Source: Pseudofabraea citricarpa (lineage: Eukaryota; Ascomycota; Leotiomycetes; Helotiales; Dermateaceae). From it: a DNA stretch of 64,000 nucleotides. Location: positions 310,001-374,000 of the forward strand of contig JAPWGK010000032.1 of assembly GCA_029641185.1 (NCBI GenBank), in the 5' to 3' direction. The notes under the pieces were generated by a model. The model was not told where the DNA came from. It searched no databases and saw only the letters and a list, made by a program, of their open reading frames with translations. Position 1 is the first letter of the stretch, and the number at the start of each line of letters is the position of its first letter. Both the position numbers and the translations under genes were made by a program. This document shows positions 23,785 through 37,300 of this stretch, piece after piece.

Positions 23785-25767
23785 ATGTTTGGGCAAGACA
23801 GCCACGAAGACTCGGAGAGCTCAGAGAACTCAGAGCCGACGCGTCCGAATCGATATGATGGACCAGTATCAACATGGCAGTTCCTAACAGAACCAGAACG
23901 CGGGCTAGCAGCATCATTGGACCAGTTACGGAACGAAGACCTTTCGGTGCACCTTTACAATGCGCACGCGTTGAAAACGCGCGCGAGAGAGTATGAGGAC
24001 TCAAAAAAGCGGAAGCACACAGATGTAAGTCATTTTGGCGAAGATTGAATACGTGAAGAATACAGATTTGACGTTTTTAAGTTGTCTGCAATATCCGAAG
24101 ACGATGACATCGACGCACAGCAGAGTTTCGTACCGCCAAAGGCATGGACAGCCTGGCCATTACCCCCGAATCTGGTACCGAGAGAGGGCGAACATGTTGG
24201 GCCGGAAGAAAAGGATGCGAAATTTACACTGCGTAGGCCGGAAACACAAAGGCCAAGCGGCAGCTTAGAGGAAGAGCTGGTCGCAGTCTCATTGAAAATT
24301 GCAAAAGAGAAGTTTGAGGCTCGCAAGTGGAAGGAAGATGATGAAAATTTGGACTACGAAGAGAGTTTCAGAGCGAAGCTAGATTCTCGTGTACTGAACA
24401 ATCGTCTTCCCAACTTCGCTTCAGACCAGGAACAGCCATTCGCCAGGTTAGCCTCGAAGCAATCGTCTGAAGCTCTAACAGAGAAGACTCTTATGCGTCC
24501 AATAATCTCTGCGGATGATGACCGGTCACGGGAACTATTGCGGCCTTCCATACGCCATACACTTTTGAAACTAGATCAAGTCCTGATGGCTTTGCATCAT
24601 GCACGAAAGACTTGTCATGAGATACATGCGAGACCTACAAGTGCAAAAGGCGAACAGATAAGAAATGGTTCAATACCTGCAAGCTCGAAGGGTGGGCAGT
24701 CGGATACTGATTATTCGGACTTTGAAGAGACAGAGAGCACGGAGAAACGAAGACCGAGGGGAAGGCCGCGCAAGTTTGAAAATCTTCCCGAAGTCCCCCA
24801 ATCTGGAAAACTAGATTTGGATACCTCAGTAGTTCTACGACCCAAAGCCTCCACAATTGGACGGCCGCGCAAACAGTACAAAAGGTTTGAGGGCGAGACA
24901 GAACAAGAATACATAATTCGAGTAGCTCGAATGCAAAAAAAGCCTCTTCCACCGTTTACTCCCCGAAAGAAAGAAAAGGAAGCTAGAAAGGCCCAAGACC
25001 GTGCCAAAAGGACGCCAAGAAAAAACTCAGCGCCTGAAGATGCAAAAGTAAGATGGGAGAAGAATCTTAAACCAAGGGATTGGAGTGAGGTCTTGGGATC
25101 TGCAGCTCTTGTGGGATTCCCTCCCGATGCCATCGCACGAGCAACGCAACGATGTGCCAATTTATTTGGCGAGAGTATGATAATGAGACAAATTGTCGAG
25201 GCTCCAGCAGCCGCCATCAACCAGGACAAGTTGAAGCATTATATACCAGGAGAGCTTCCTGAGGGAGAGGCCGCAAAGCTTGCGACAATTGATATATCAT
25301 CTGGCTCCGAATCCGATTCTCAAGGAAGCGACGTAGACTCTAAAGAATCTTGGTCGGTTTTCCGGAAAGCGAAAGGTCCTACAGCAAAGAAAATATCTTG
25401 TTTCTGCCCGATTGCAGAATGCATCCGGAGCATTCATGGTTTCTCATCTCAATACACCCTGACGAGACATCTGAGGAAAGGACATGGCAAGGGCGTCGAC
25501 GAGATTGATATGCTCATATATAGATGCAGTGACGAAATGGATGGAGGGGTACATGTTGATGGCTTCATGAAGCCTATTCAATTTAAAGGAGGTGCAAGAG
25601 GTAAAGATAAGAATGCGAGGAAGAAGGGGAGATGGCCTAAACGCGATGGAGGTGCCGTTGAAAGTGGATCCCAGACTGGCAGTTCAGTTGACAGCTCTGA
25701 CTCGGGATCTGACCAGAGTGTCCAGTCGCGAGATGATGATAATAACGATGATGAGGTAGACTTGTAA
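23785..25767 (+). CDS. RRN9-like protein with AT-hooks and a C-terminal C2H2-like finger
   Basis: Two exons, 23785-24024 and 24082-25767, 641 residues; start at MFGQDS, the first usable ATG. The region with NEDLSVHLYNAHALK, spanning the intron to KAWTAWPLPPNLVPREGE, resembles the Rrn9 domain of the yeast RNA polymerase I upstream activating factor (from memory, not searched). Downstream are two AT-hook cores, RPRGRPRKF and IGRPRKQYK (about residues 310 and 345), long basic segments, and a C2H2-like finger with C-x4-C and H-x4-H near residue 530 (CPIAEC...RHLRKGHG). The tail is Ser/Asp-rich and acidic. Together this suggests a nuclear, AT-rich-DNA-binding protein, possibly for rDNA transcription. 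If the Rrn9 similarity is wrong, it remains a nuclear DNA-binding protein of unknown role. Confidence 0.75.
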
Positions 25768-26184
25768 GTCTGATAAGCTATGCATAGAAAAGCTATTATC
25801 CACACAACCAAAAAGCTACCCATCATGCTTATCAGCACTTGTTATTACTCGAACAAGGCAAAGGAATAGGCGATACAAAACCCGTTGAACTCAATATGTT
25901 ATCTGAAGCCATTGAGATAATTTCCACCAAGAATATATACCTAGGTATTGATTGGATAATGTTCTCTAGCATTGCCACAGCATCTGATCCACGTGATCAT
26001 CCGCCCGATTCGTTGTTCGGCCACAGCCTCAAAGATAAGATGGAGATTTAAGTAGGCTGAATAAAATCCCCCTCTTTTCCTGGGTTTACTCGATGATTAC
26101 ACTTGACTCTAGTAATTCAACTGCCGTTAACCAAACATAAAAATTCAAATGCGCTACATTGGGAGTAGCTAAGCTCGACTCGCC
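25768..26184. other. intergenic region upstream of the NACHT-ankyrin gene
   Basis: Short AT-rich gap holding the 3' flank of the RRN9-like gene and the promoter of the NACHT-ankyrin gene. Nothing distinctive is visible. Confidence 0.6.
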
Positions 26185-29100
26185 ATGGCGGTTGATTCGA
26201 TGCGGGGAAAGTTCAAAGAGAAGTTGTCTAAGCTTCGTAGTCGGGAAGCCCCAAGAACTCTAAGCCAGCGGAATGCCTCCACTGTGTCTCTTAACAACCC
26301 CCAGACTGTATCTTCGAGTGTCGGCCTCTGTCCTCCTGCGACCCCCACTATTTCAACAATACTTGCCTCCTCACAGATCACCGTTACTTCTGTTGATGTC
26401 TCTACACCAGTTTCAAGATTTCCGGCTGCTAACGAGGAAGTGATAATCACCACCTCACCTGGCTCGATAATTCCACCTACCTCTTCTGATATAATTCTTG
26501 TTACCCAGGACAGGCAGATCTGGACAAAGGCTTTAGACAAACTTTCGGAACCTAGCAGGCTTTTGATAGAACAACATATTTCAAGAAATTCAGCGGTCAC
26601 TGATTTGGAGATCCACGATCTGATTAAGTCTGTTCAAGATAAAGGGGCCGAGTGCAGCAAGAAGAAATGGTGTATCAAGCTACAGGGACGTGAAGTCTCA
26701 TTAGGTGACACAGCAGATACAATCGTTTCTTTTTTAGAGAGGATCAAGTTAGTTGGGACCATTGCCGTGGCGGCCGATCCTGTTCATGCTGGTCTACCAT
26801 GGGCAGCAATAAGATTTCTCCTTCAGGTATGATGCATGCAGCCTTCATGTATGGCTAATTACTAATCAAAGCAAAATATAGGTAGCTGTTTCAGACCGCG
26901 AGCAGATGTCAACCCTTCTACTCGGCGTCAGTCGGATCATCTATATCATAGGTCGATGCAAAATTTATGAAGACCAGTATCTTCATCATCCCAATATGCC
27001 AGAAGCTACACAGAGATTGGAAATGGCTTTAGTCAACTTGTATGCACTTGCCTTGAAGTTTTTGGCTTCGGGGCTTCGTACAATCAAACAAAGAACGATT
27101 GCTCGAGCCTTTTCTGCATTTTGGCACCTTGAAGAGATCAAAGAGTTCGACGGCAAGCTAAACCAGTGCGAGAAAGATATTGATGCAGAGGCTGGACTTT
27201 GTTACCAACATGAGAGTAAGACTTCCGAAAGAGAAAGTACTCAGCGAATGATAAATCTCAAAGATAAGCTTCAAGTTCTTGAAAAACTCAGCAGTCCTAT
27301 AGGTAATATAGACACCATGATATCTGCTCTTTGGCTCAGATACAGCGATCAGGACCGAGTTGAAATCCTCAAATGGATTTCTAACATCCCTTATCAAGAT
27401 GATCAGAATAATGCCAAGAATGAGCGCGTGAAGGATACTGGAGATTGGATTTTTGAGAAAGACGAATATAAAGCATGGCGATCATCAAACGAATCCAAAA
27501 TTCTCTGGGTACATGGATCACGTAAGGTACGTCTTTGATTATAATCACGAAATATATCTGATAATTGCTCTATCAGCTGGAGCTGGAAAGACCAAACTTG
27601 TATCCCGTACAATCGACAGGTTCTTGAACGACAGATGCGAAGAAAGATTTGCATACTTTTATTGTAACCGCGCTATCGCCAATCGTCGGGACCCAGAGAG
27701 CATACTGCAATGCTTTATAAAGCAACTCTCAGTATCTTCAGACGAGAGATTTCTCCACAAATCTCTGATTCAAGTTTATCACGAGAAAAAGAAGTTGGGG
27801 TTTGCCTCTAACCGGCTGACGTTGACGGAATGCAAGGAACTTCTCCTGTGCGTCATTGGAGGATACTACAAGACAATTCTTATTCTTGATGCCTTAGATG
27901 AGATTTCTAAAGACAATCGCGCGATAATTATTGAAGCATTTGACTTTCTACGCAGACATTCGCATCGGCTAAATATATTTATTTCAAGCAGACCAGAGAC
28001 TGATATTAGCAGCCAATACAAATCCGAAGCCAACATCGGGATCGAATCAACAGATAATCAGAGTGATATAAAGAAATTCGTTTCTAGTCAAATTAATAAA
28101 GATCACCAGCGTCGCAAGAAATATCAACTTCGGCCAATCTCAGAGAACCTTCAAAACGAGATTGCACGTACTCTCTTAGAAAAAAGTCAAGGAATGTGAG
28201 TTTAATCACGACTGGGCATTGTTTTAGAAGTGAACTAAACGATTATTCCCCCAGGTTTCAGTGGGCGGCGTTGCAAATTGCCCAAATTTTAGACCTAGAC
28301 CGCGAGTCTGATATGAAAGATCGTTTAGGAAAACTTCCAAAAGATCTCAAGGCAGCATATGATCAGATATTCGAAGATATTAAAAGGCTAAAAGGAAGCA
28401 AGCCAGAGATAGCTATACGAGCTTTTCAATGGGTTATGTGTGCTTGCCGGCCTCTCACATCTGATACGCTTGTCGCAGCCGTGTGTCAGGATCCGGATGA
28501 CCGTCACACCAATCCAGTTGACATCGATGTACAATTCGTCCTGGACGCTTGCCGGAATCTCATCAATAGTAAAAAGGATTCTCGAGGAAATTTGGAATTC
28601 GGCTTCTCGCATCTTTCTGTACATGAATATTTCGAGGAATACCATTGGACGTCCAACCAGGCAAATGGAGCGGCAGCGAAGGTTTGCTTGTCGTTGCTAA
28701 ACGAGCCCGAGAATTTCAGTCAAGCACTTCTTTACAAAAGAAATCCAGATAATTCCATCATGGATTTACTGGACTATGCAAGATTATACTGGCTAACTCA
28801 TATTCGGCAATATGATGCGTTAAGCCATGACGAGAGACTAGTTGACTTACTCGAAATATTTCTTGGCTCTACAGAAGCGAGCAGTCTTGCTTACAGAGAC
28901 TGGCGTAAGTACTGTACAGAGCTACCGTGGTACGACAAATCTCTTCCATTTTCTGGAGATGTTTGGGATGAGCTTACACCCTGTACATCTATTTCCCTAC
29001 CAGTATATCTTTTCGGATTAAAAGAGATATTTTTTAAACTTTGGAATAACCGAACAATATCTGGTGAGGAACAAAACAAAATGGGGCATTCGGCCATAGT

Positions 29101-30172
29101 GCTTCTAGCTATTGGATCGTCACCTACTTCAATTCAGAATTCACTACGCCCTACATCTGGTGCAATATGGCTCCAAAGCAGCAGTATACTGGCGAAGTCC
29201 ATTCGCAAAGACTATGAAGCAATTCTGGAGCAACTAATCGCTTCAAAGATCGATCTCAATGCACACCTCCACGGTCTTCGGTATGGAAATGTTTTAACTG
29301 CAGCGTCATATTGGGGCAATTTCGACATGGTGCAGGTGCTTGTCGAAAATAGCGCTGATGTCAATGCAAACCTCAGCAGCGGATGGTTTGGGAGCGCGTT
29401 AGAAGCAGCAGTCTGCAGGAAACATTTAGACTTGGTGCAACTGTTGATTGAATTTAAAGCAGACGTTAACATGCAACTTAATATAGGGAGTTTTGGCAGC
29501 GCACTAGTCGCAGCAGCATATATGGGTAGCCTCGATATCATGCACCTGTTGGTTAGTAAAGGAGCTAGAGTGAATGAGGGCGTCGAAAATGGAGAGTTCG
29601 GAAGTGCATTAGCGGCGGCAGCTTATGGTGCTGGTATAGAAGAAGTCCAGCTATTGATTGACCTAAAAGCAGATATAAATGCAGAACTTGGCCATGGCAC
29701 ATTTGGCAGTGCATTGGTCGCAGCATCAGACGGGGGCAACATCCAGGTAATGAAGCTTCTCATCGATAACGGAGCTGACGTAAATACCGAACATAATACT
29801 GGAGAATTTGGGAGCGCGTTGATAGCAGCGGTAACAGCGGGCAGGATGGCGAAAGTTCAATTATTACTTGATAACGGAGCGGAGATAAATTCAAAGGTAG
29901 GCATTGGGAAGTACGGAAATGCGGTGATAGCGGCAGTAGATGTAAGCCAGTCCACGTGTGACAAGAGTACAATTCTACTCTTGGTGGACAATGGGGCAGA
30001 TGTGAATGCGCAGGTGGATGTTGGAGACTACCAAAATATGCTTGATGCAGCCAGGGATTCAGATGATGCAAATATGGTACCATTCGTAACTGAATTAATG
30101 GTACAGGCAAAGACGGGCGAACTTAACCGCAGCTGCTTAGTACCATTCATGGATTTTAGGGAAAGATTATAG
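26185..30172 (+). CDS. STAND (NLR-like) NACHT-ankyrin protein
   Basis: Four exons: 26185-26826, 26882-27521, 27577-28195, 28255-30172; 1272 residues. The first ~115 residues are low-complexity Ser/Thr. Residues about 125-400 resemble the fungal NACHT-associated N-terminal domain (AVAADPVHAGLPWAAIRFLLQVAV). The NACHT ATPase follows: P-loop GSPGAGKT (426-433, with an intron inside the motif), Walker B LILDALDE (529-536), and IFISSRPETDI. A helical segment then contains MFQWAALQ and FSHLSVHEYF. From about residue 975 to 1255 there are seven or eight ankyrin-type repeats of the fungal FGSAL.AA form ending in GADVN. Such proteins act as intracellular switches: the repeats sense a ligand, NACHT oligomerises and the N-terminal domain signals, often to cell death in vegetative incompatibility. 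The frame is intact. The effector type of the N-terminus is not certain. Confidence 0.9.
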
Positions 30173-30971
30173 TATGACACTACTGTCTTTCGGCTCACAG
30201 CACTTCTCATTTCAAATCCTCGGGTTTATGCCCAAGAAATACCAATGCAAAGACCCAAATCTGATAAATCTTGCTTCTCAATTTATACATTAAGTTCTTG
30301 ACAAGTTACTGGCATGCCGTGCAACGGCGTTTCTTTGCTTGCACGCAGTAAATGCCACCTTTGTAGATGAAGCTGAGCCTGATTAGATGTGCTCGGTTAA
30401 TAAAAAATCAGCAAAAGGTTTTTTCCCCCAAGTTGCCTGCCTGATTGGAATAGGCTTATGAACGTTTAAAGTAAGTTGCATACACCTCATATATACAAAT
30501 ATAACAGAATGCATCTGATAATTATCTTATAATAGAGCATCTTGTTTTATTTAGCATAGAATCAGATGCCACAATATATCAGGGTTATTAAACAAATAAG
30601 CAAATTATTAAACAGATGCTCGCTTTTTAAAATGGGAGTATCATCCGTATTTTTTCCCGCTAAGATAATAAAACATTTCAAACCACCAATAGTCTTCAGG
30701 GTAAAAGACAGATTCATTATTGGTTTAAAAACCCCTGAGAATATTGAATCAATTAAAACTATTCACGGCAGGTACCTCTAGATATTTTTTTTTTAATTTC
30801 TTTTACGCATGACAGAATACATGGTAATTTTTTTTTCATCTCTTGCAAATAACCAACAAACGGGTTTCCATGTAAAATCACAGAATACCATAGGAAGTAC
30901 ATTTAGATTACAAATCGATAGATACCAAATCAAACCACTTCTACAATAAACACTTAGTCTTTATCCTTGCT
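30173..30971. other. AT-rich gap between convergent genes
   Basis: Strongly AT-rich sequence between the NACHT-ankyrin gene and the 3' end of the Zn2Cys6 regulator. It contains a short perfect hairpin GCCGT-GCA-ACGGC at 30316-30328. No gene is supported. Confidence 0.65.
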
Positions 30972-33665
30972 TCAGTGAATATCTGGATCTATTGCCATTT
31001 CCGACCCCCATATATCTTGTGTGGGGCCGTTGGGGTCCCAAAAACCAGCAAAATCCCAGTCGCCTGTATTCGCCACGAATAATGTATCCACATAATCAGG
31101 ATGAGCAAAGTTATAGGCTGAATACATATTATGGCCATCAGAGGCTGTGAGATTGTCTGGGATTGTCGTGTTATCGCCATTGAATTGTGCAACCGATGGC
31201 ATCGGGATTGTTGGATTGTTGAATATCGGCGGAGTCTCTACCCTATCGTTGGGATTTCCAGAGTTGGCGGCCTGGAATTGATTGTTAGCTTTAAATTATA
31301 CCGAAAATGCTGATTTATGTAAATTACCGTAGGCAGAGAGTGCGACTTTTCCTTTTCTAGCACATCTTTCTGTTTTCTAAAAGCTTCTCCGTAGGCCAGC
31401 TCTGTTTTTTGAATATCTTGTTCAGTCGCTTTCTGAACAGAGTCCTCAGCTACACGAACTAAGTCTCCCAAGATGCGCAGAGGTATTTCGGAACCTGTAG
31501 GGGGATTGGGAACCATAGAACTGGTGATGAAAGCTGCTACCGCTTTCATAGATTTGACATCCGATTGGGCATGTGTATTTCGTGGGTACTGTAAAGTATT
31601 TACAAACAGTGTGAGACATGCGATGACAGGAAACTCCAATGCCATCCTATAGAGAAACATTAGTATGTGTGTTCGTGCAAGCTGTAAACGAGGAGGAATG
31701 AAAGATTTGCTGACATGATTAGACCATCACGCGGAACGACCCCTTTTTTATGAGTATAATATTCAAGGAGCTGCACCGTATTCCGAGCCGCTGCGAGGCA
31801 TAAACCATGGCTGGCATAAAATTGGGGATCTATCGAAAGGTTGTGCCGTTCAGAGGTTGGAATTTCCTTGGTTCCAATACCCCAAGGACCATGCTGATAT
31901 AAAATACGATGTACAGTTGTAAGAGCATTGAGATAGACAAAGTGCATTATGAGAACCGGAATGAAATGTTCGGCAGAACATAGAATTGGGCTCTCTGGCC
32001 GAATTTTCAAAGGTAAAGAGTCGCGCCACTCTTGTAGATCCTTATCTAGTTGTGCAATAGATTTCAACCGATCTTCTTGACTTTTGAGTCTACTTTTAGC
32101 GGAGTAGAGTTCCATGTAGATTCGACTTTCTAGGAGAGCAAGATTAACCTGATAACGAAATATCTTGGGGGATTGGTTCGAGCTATTAGCTTGGGCGCTA
32201 GAATTCTCTGGCATATTTGGTAACTCTACGCCGATGTCGTCGTCGTTGATGACTGATGGTCGACCAGATCTCAAACTAATACTCTTCTCGATAATATATA
32301 TGACCCAGTAAACATTACGTCTCGTTTCAATATCTCCAGCTGAGAGTCCAACACGTTTTAGGTTTCGGTGTAGACCGATGCCGTGAGCGGCCCGTGCAAC
32401 AATAGAAGAAAGAACATAACAAGAATTCGGATCAACAGTGGCATTCAACATGAAACACTAATGTAGACGTCAGCACTTTAGATCTTGATGTTTGAAATGA
32501 TTGGTATGGCTCTACCATCAAAACCATAGCTTGAACAGACATGATACCAGTGTCCCTAAACAACATATCTGTGAGAACACTAGAGGCGTTGCGAAAATAC
32601 TTCCAACCTTTCTCTTGATTTGGACCCTGAGAATCCAAGAGGACCAAAGTTGAAGGGTTCTTCATTATCTGGACCTTTTCGTGGGTAGAGATGATTGTAC
32701 TCCCCATTGATATGACTGTAAATAAGGCAGCATACCATGAAGGTCCTTTTGGCCCCTTCCCAGCGTATTCGGCTTCGAAGAGGGCCATGAATTCTTCCCG
32801 GTTGAAGATGGGGAATATCGCATTGAAAGTATCAAAGAAGGCTTAGGAGAATCAGCAAGTACCACATAAACATAAGTAGGATACTGACATGCTACGTATA
32901 GAATGCCTAGGTGCTTTGGTGGAAGAGGCTCGCGTTCTTCTGGCTGAAGGCTATGCCATAGGTCAAGATGGCTTCCTGTAGTTCGACCATACTTTGAGCC
33001 TTGAAGTGCAGAGATAATCCGGTTTAGCTCAACGCTTGCAGTCCGTTCAGAGATCCACTCCAAGCCTTGAGGGGAGAAGAGAGAAAAGCCTGACGAAGAA
33101 CCTGTTGACCATGAGGATATGTTAGATTAACCCACCCGGCGAAGGTCTGAATTCAAATGAAGATGACTATTACCAATGAATTGGGAAACACCCTTTCCAT
33201 CAATGACCAGCGTAGATAGCTGATCTACCAATGCTGCTTGTGATTGAATCTTGTCTACGATTGGCTGGATGGCCGGTGACTCCGAAGTCACACCAGATGC
33301 GGTTAGCAGAGACTCCATACGTTTTATGCGGCTTTCCATCTGATCGATGTAATCCTTCCTGGGTTTGTCAGTAAAATGCCATCTGACACAAGGAAAAGTG
33401 TGCAACCTGTCCAACTTTGGTTTTGGTCTTCTTTTCTCGGGCTTCGTGATCACACAGTCGAGGCGGCGTGCATGGCATCTGCCGCATTTATCACCTCGCT
33501 TCTCACATTTGATCTGGCCCAAAGAATGATGTCAATTTATCTGGTGGAACTTAGAAGTGTCGCTGGGCATACCTTCATTCGCTTGCACGCATCGCAAGTA
33601 GCTCTTCCTTGCGATTGCTGTGCGGCGGAAGCTGCAAAAGAGTCTTCACCTGGCGAGGATTCCAT
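30972..33665 (-). CDS. Zn2Cys6 transcription factor with fungal-specific middle domain
   Basis: Seven exons on the minus strand: 33665-33573, 33513-33174, 33101-32889, 32841-32516, 32457-31715, 31646-31328, 31271-30972; 777 residues. A further stop-free 48-nt candidate intron (33406-33359) would give 761. The binuclear zinc cluster is at residues 24-51: C-x2-C-x6-C-x6-C-x2-C-x6-C, split by intron 1. A short coiled coil (YIDQMESRIKRMESLL) should mediate dimerisation. The fungal transcription-factor domain includes FFDTFNAIFPIFNREEF, the GIGLHRN segment and RRNVYWVIYIIEKSISLRSGRPSVI. The tail is Asn/Pro/Asp-rich, as in activation regions. The start faces a PDR transporter 647 bp away, a common arrangement for a regulator and its target. 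Inducer and targets are inferred only. Confidence 0.9.
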
Positions 33666-34312
33666 TTGAGACCGTTTACTTGTGCTCGCGTCGTCCAGAG
33701 GCTTGTTCCAGATGCCGATGAAATCTGAGTATCAGCAGAGATGACAACGTGTTTGCAGTGCTTGATGGAGCCCATACTCGATAGTGAGGGGTTGTCGCCG
33801 TATGCCTCTTTCGGACTTTGAGGACAACTTGGCAAGGCGCACGTGCGCCGTCGCTTAATCTGCTTTTGCATTTGGCGCTAAAACTCGGTGGTCCGGATTT
33901 TTAAACACCTCCGAATTTATTCGCAAGCGGGATAATATTAACATCTTTGTTTTGGTTGGATCCTGAACCAGAAATGAATACTCATAAAATTGCGGAGAAC
34001 AGGAGATTCGTGCAACCCCGAGTTTCCAAAATGCCCGAAGTTTCAAGCCTGATGACGATCAAAGGTTCATATCCTAGAGCGGATTATCGTACAGGCCTTA
34101 TGAAACCTTCACTACGGACCACGTAAATCTCCATTAAATATCTCGACTCTCCGTCAGTTCCGTTTCTATCCTTTCCGATGATTGATTTGAACTCTCTCTA
34201 ATTTATAAAAGGGTTAATAGTCAGTCATTTCCCGTCTCCTCGATTGGCCTTGACTTCTTTACAGCACTTGAAGAATCGACCTTTGAAACCTTTCCTATTT
34301 TGATTGAATGCC
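33666..34312. promoter_or_regulatory. shared divergent promoter of the Zn2Cys6 regulator and PDR transporter
   Basis: The 647-bp gap lies between two divergent start codons. CGG/CCG half-sites of the kind bound by Zn2Cys6 proteins occur, for example TCCGGA at 33892-33897 and TACGGA at 34113-34118. No experimentally defined operator can be claimed. Confidence 0.4.
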
Positions 34313-37300
34313 ATGCTTGAATCACCCAAAACTCAAAATGAGGCACCCCCATCAGAAGAAGGCGAGAAAACCTTAACATCAGACTTGACGCCAGGCTCGA
34401 TTAGCGAAGATGCCGCAGAAAAATCAAATATTGACACGACGCAAGATTACCCGGTCCCGAGGAACAATTTCGATACTAGCCATGATACTTGGGCTTATGA
34501 TAGGTACCTGGCTGAAGTGGAAGAGCACGGTGATGGCTTCGGACAGAATTCTGAATTACCAAAATTGTCAGTTATGATAGACGGGTTGCGAGTTACTGGC
34601 GCAGGTTCAGGAGCAACTTACCAAGCCAGTGTGGGAGCTAGCCTAATGTCCCCATTCAACGCAATGAGAAATCCGATGTCAAAGAAACACGAGCCAGAAA
34701 AGACGTTGCTGTATGATTTTGAGGGGGTGGTAAGAGCTGGGGAAATGCTTCTTGTTCTTGGGCGACCTGGAAGTGGCTGCAGTACACTTCTTAAAAATAT
34801 CGCTGGTTTTGACGAAGGGTACCTACGAGTTGAAGGGGAAGTTAAATACAATGGTGTCGACATCAACGTCGCTAAGAAGCAATTTCGTGGCGACATTACC
34901 TATGCGGCAGAAGGTATGTCAGATAAAAAGTGCCTATGCTACATTGCCTAACGTGTTATAGTCGAAAGTCACTTCCCACATCTGACAGTGGCCCAAACCT
35001 TAGATTTTGCTATCGAAGCTCGTGCTCCTGCCTCTCGCCGTCACCGCAAAATCAAGAAGCAGTTCATTAATCAGAACATGGACGTATTGACAACAATCCT
35101 GGGTTTAAAGCATACCTTACGAACGAAAGTGGGCGACGATTTTGTTCGAGGTGTTAGTGGTGGGGAACGTAAGAGAGTTTCAATAGCTGAAGTGTTTGCC
35201 GGTCGGCCGTCAGCTTATTGTTTTGACAATCCAAGTCGTGGACTCGATGCTTCTACGTCTCTTGAATTCGCTCAAGTGCTTAAAGCACAAGCTAAAATAA
35301 CCAAGAAAACTGCGATTGTGGCCGCCTACCAAGCCGGAGAGAATTTTACGCTCATTTTTGATAAGGTCACAGTCCTTTATCTCGGCCGTCAAATTTTCTT
35401 TGGAAATCTCTCGGATGCCAAAATTCATTTTGAAAGCCTAGGTTTTCAATGCAAGCCAAGACAAACAACAGCAGACTTTCTGACCGCTGTTACTGATCCC
35501 ACCGGTCGACGAGTCAAAGATGGATTTGAATACAGTGCACCACGATCACCAGATGATTTTGTGGGAGCATGGAAGGCCTCAGTATATTATGCTGATCTCA
35601 GAAGAGAAATTGATGAGTATAAAGCTGAGTTTGGTACTGGCGAGCCTTATTTACAGCAGTTAAAAGATCTGCAGATGGTCCAGAAGACAAGGAATAAAGG
35701 GAGTGCAAGTCCATACTTGGCCACTATTCCACAACAGCTCATTCGAACTCTTCAGCGCTCATATCAGCGTGTCATTGGCGATAGGATCTATCTTGGCGCA
35801 ACAATATTTTCAGCAATTTTCACATCTTTAATCAATGGTAGTGTTTTCGTCAACACTCCTTCCAATACATCTGGATTCTTCTCCAAGGGTGGAGTTATGT
35901 TCTTTTGCATTCTCTTTAATGCGTTACAAACTATGTCCGAAGTTTCCACTCAGTACATGCAGCGACCAATAGTTCAAAAGCACAAAGGATACGCCTTTTA
36001 TCACCCATTTACAGACTCCCTCGCATCGATTTTTGCAGATTGGCCTCTGAAAGTGTTCACCGTTTTATTTTTCGACATAATAATTTACTTCATGGTTGGC
36101 TTAAAGCAGAACGCTGGAGCATTCTTCATCTTCTTTTTAGCCACTTATCTTGTCACGCTTGTAATGAGTGCCCTCTTCCGGACTATTGCTGCTGCAACGA
36201 AGCAATCTGAAACCGCAAGTGGTATTGCTGGCCTCTTCGTTCTAGTTTTGTCCATCTATACTGGTTACGTAATTCCTGTTCCAAGTATGCATCCTTGGTT
36301 TTCTTGGTTACGACATCTCAATCCGGTTTCATATGGTTTCGAAATCCTCATGGTCAACGAGTTCCATGGCCAGAATGGTTTATGTACTTCTCTGGTACCA
36401 TCTGGGGTAGGGTATGAGAATGTTAGCATTGTAAACCAGGTCTGTGCAGTGACAGGGGCGAAGACTGGACTTCAAACTGTTAATGGCGATGATTATCTGC
36501 GCGCTTCGTTCGAATACGAGCATAGTCATCTATGGCGAAATATAGGGATTCTTGTTGCCTATGTCGTTTTCTTTACTGCCACTCTTGCTATTGCGACGGA
36601 ATTCAATCCACCACCTCCAGGAAAAGGAGAGTTTTTAGTCTTCCGCAAAGGACATGAACCGGAGCACGTCAAAAAAGCCATGGCTGCTGGGAATACTGTA
36701 GAAGATATTGAAAAGGGATCTGATCAGCCGCAACTCACCTCGACAAAGACCAATCTCTCTGAATTTCGTGGTCTTGTCAAAAGCAAGGATGTCTTCACCT
36801 GGGAGCATATCAATTACGACATCAAAATGCCTGATGGAACCAACCGAAGACTACTAAACGATGTTACCGGTTACGTAAAGCCTGGAACTCTTACAGCTCT
36901 TATGGGAGAATCAGGCGCAGGCAAGACTACATTGTTAAATGTACTTGCCCAGCGTGTCGAGACTGGGGTGATCACAGGAGATGCACTCGTTAATGGTCTT
37001 CCACTTCCCAACGCCTTTCAACGCCGAACAGGATATGTTCAACAGCAAGATGTGCACGTCGCCGAAACCACGGTTCGAGAAGCTCTGCGATTCTCTGCTC
37101 TACTTCGTCAAACCTCTGATATCCCTGTTAAAGAGAAATACGAATATGTGGAAAGCGTCATCGATATACTCGAGATAAGAGACTATGCCGAAGCCGTTAT
37201 TGGATCACCAGGAAATGGGTTGAACGTTGAGCAAAGGAAAAGAACGACCATCGGAATCGAATTGGTCGCCAAGCCTGCACTTCTTTTGTTTTTGGATGAG

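Noticed and set aside
30316..30328. Hairpin GCCGT-GCA-ACGGC as a Helitron 3' end
   Set aside because: No CTRR terminus follows at the right distance and no helicase gene or 5' end is present.
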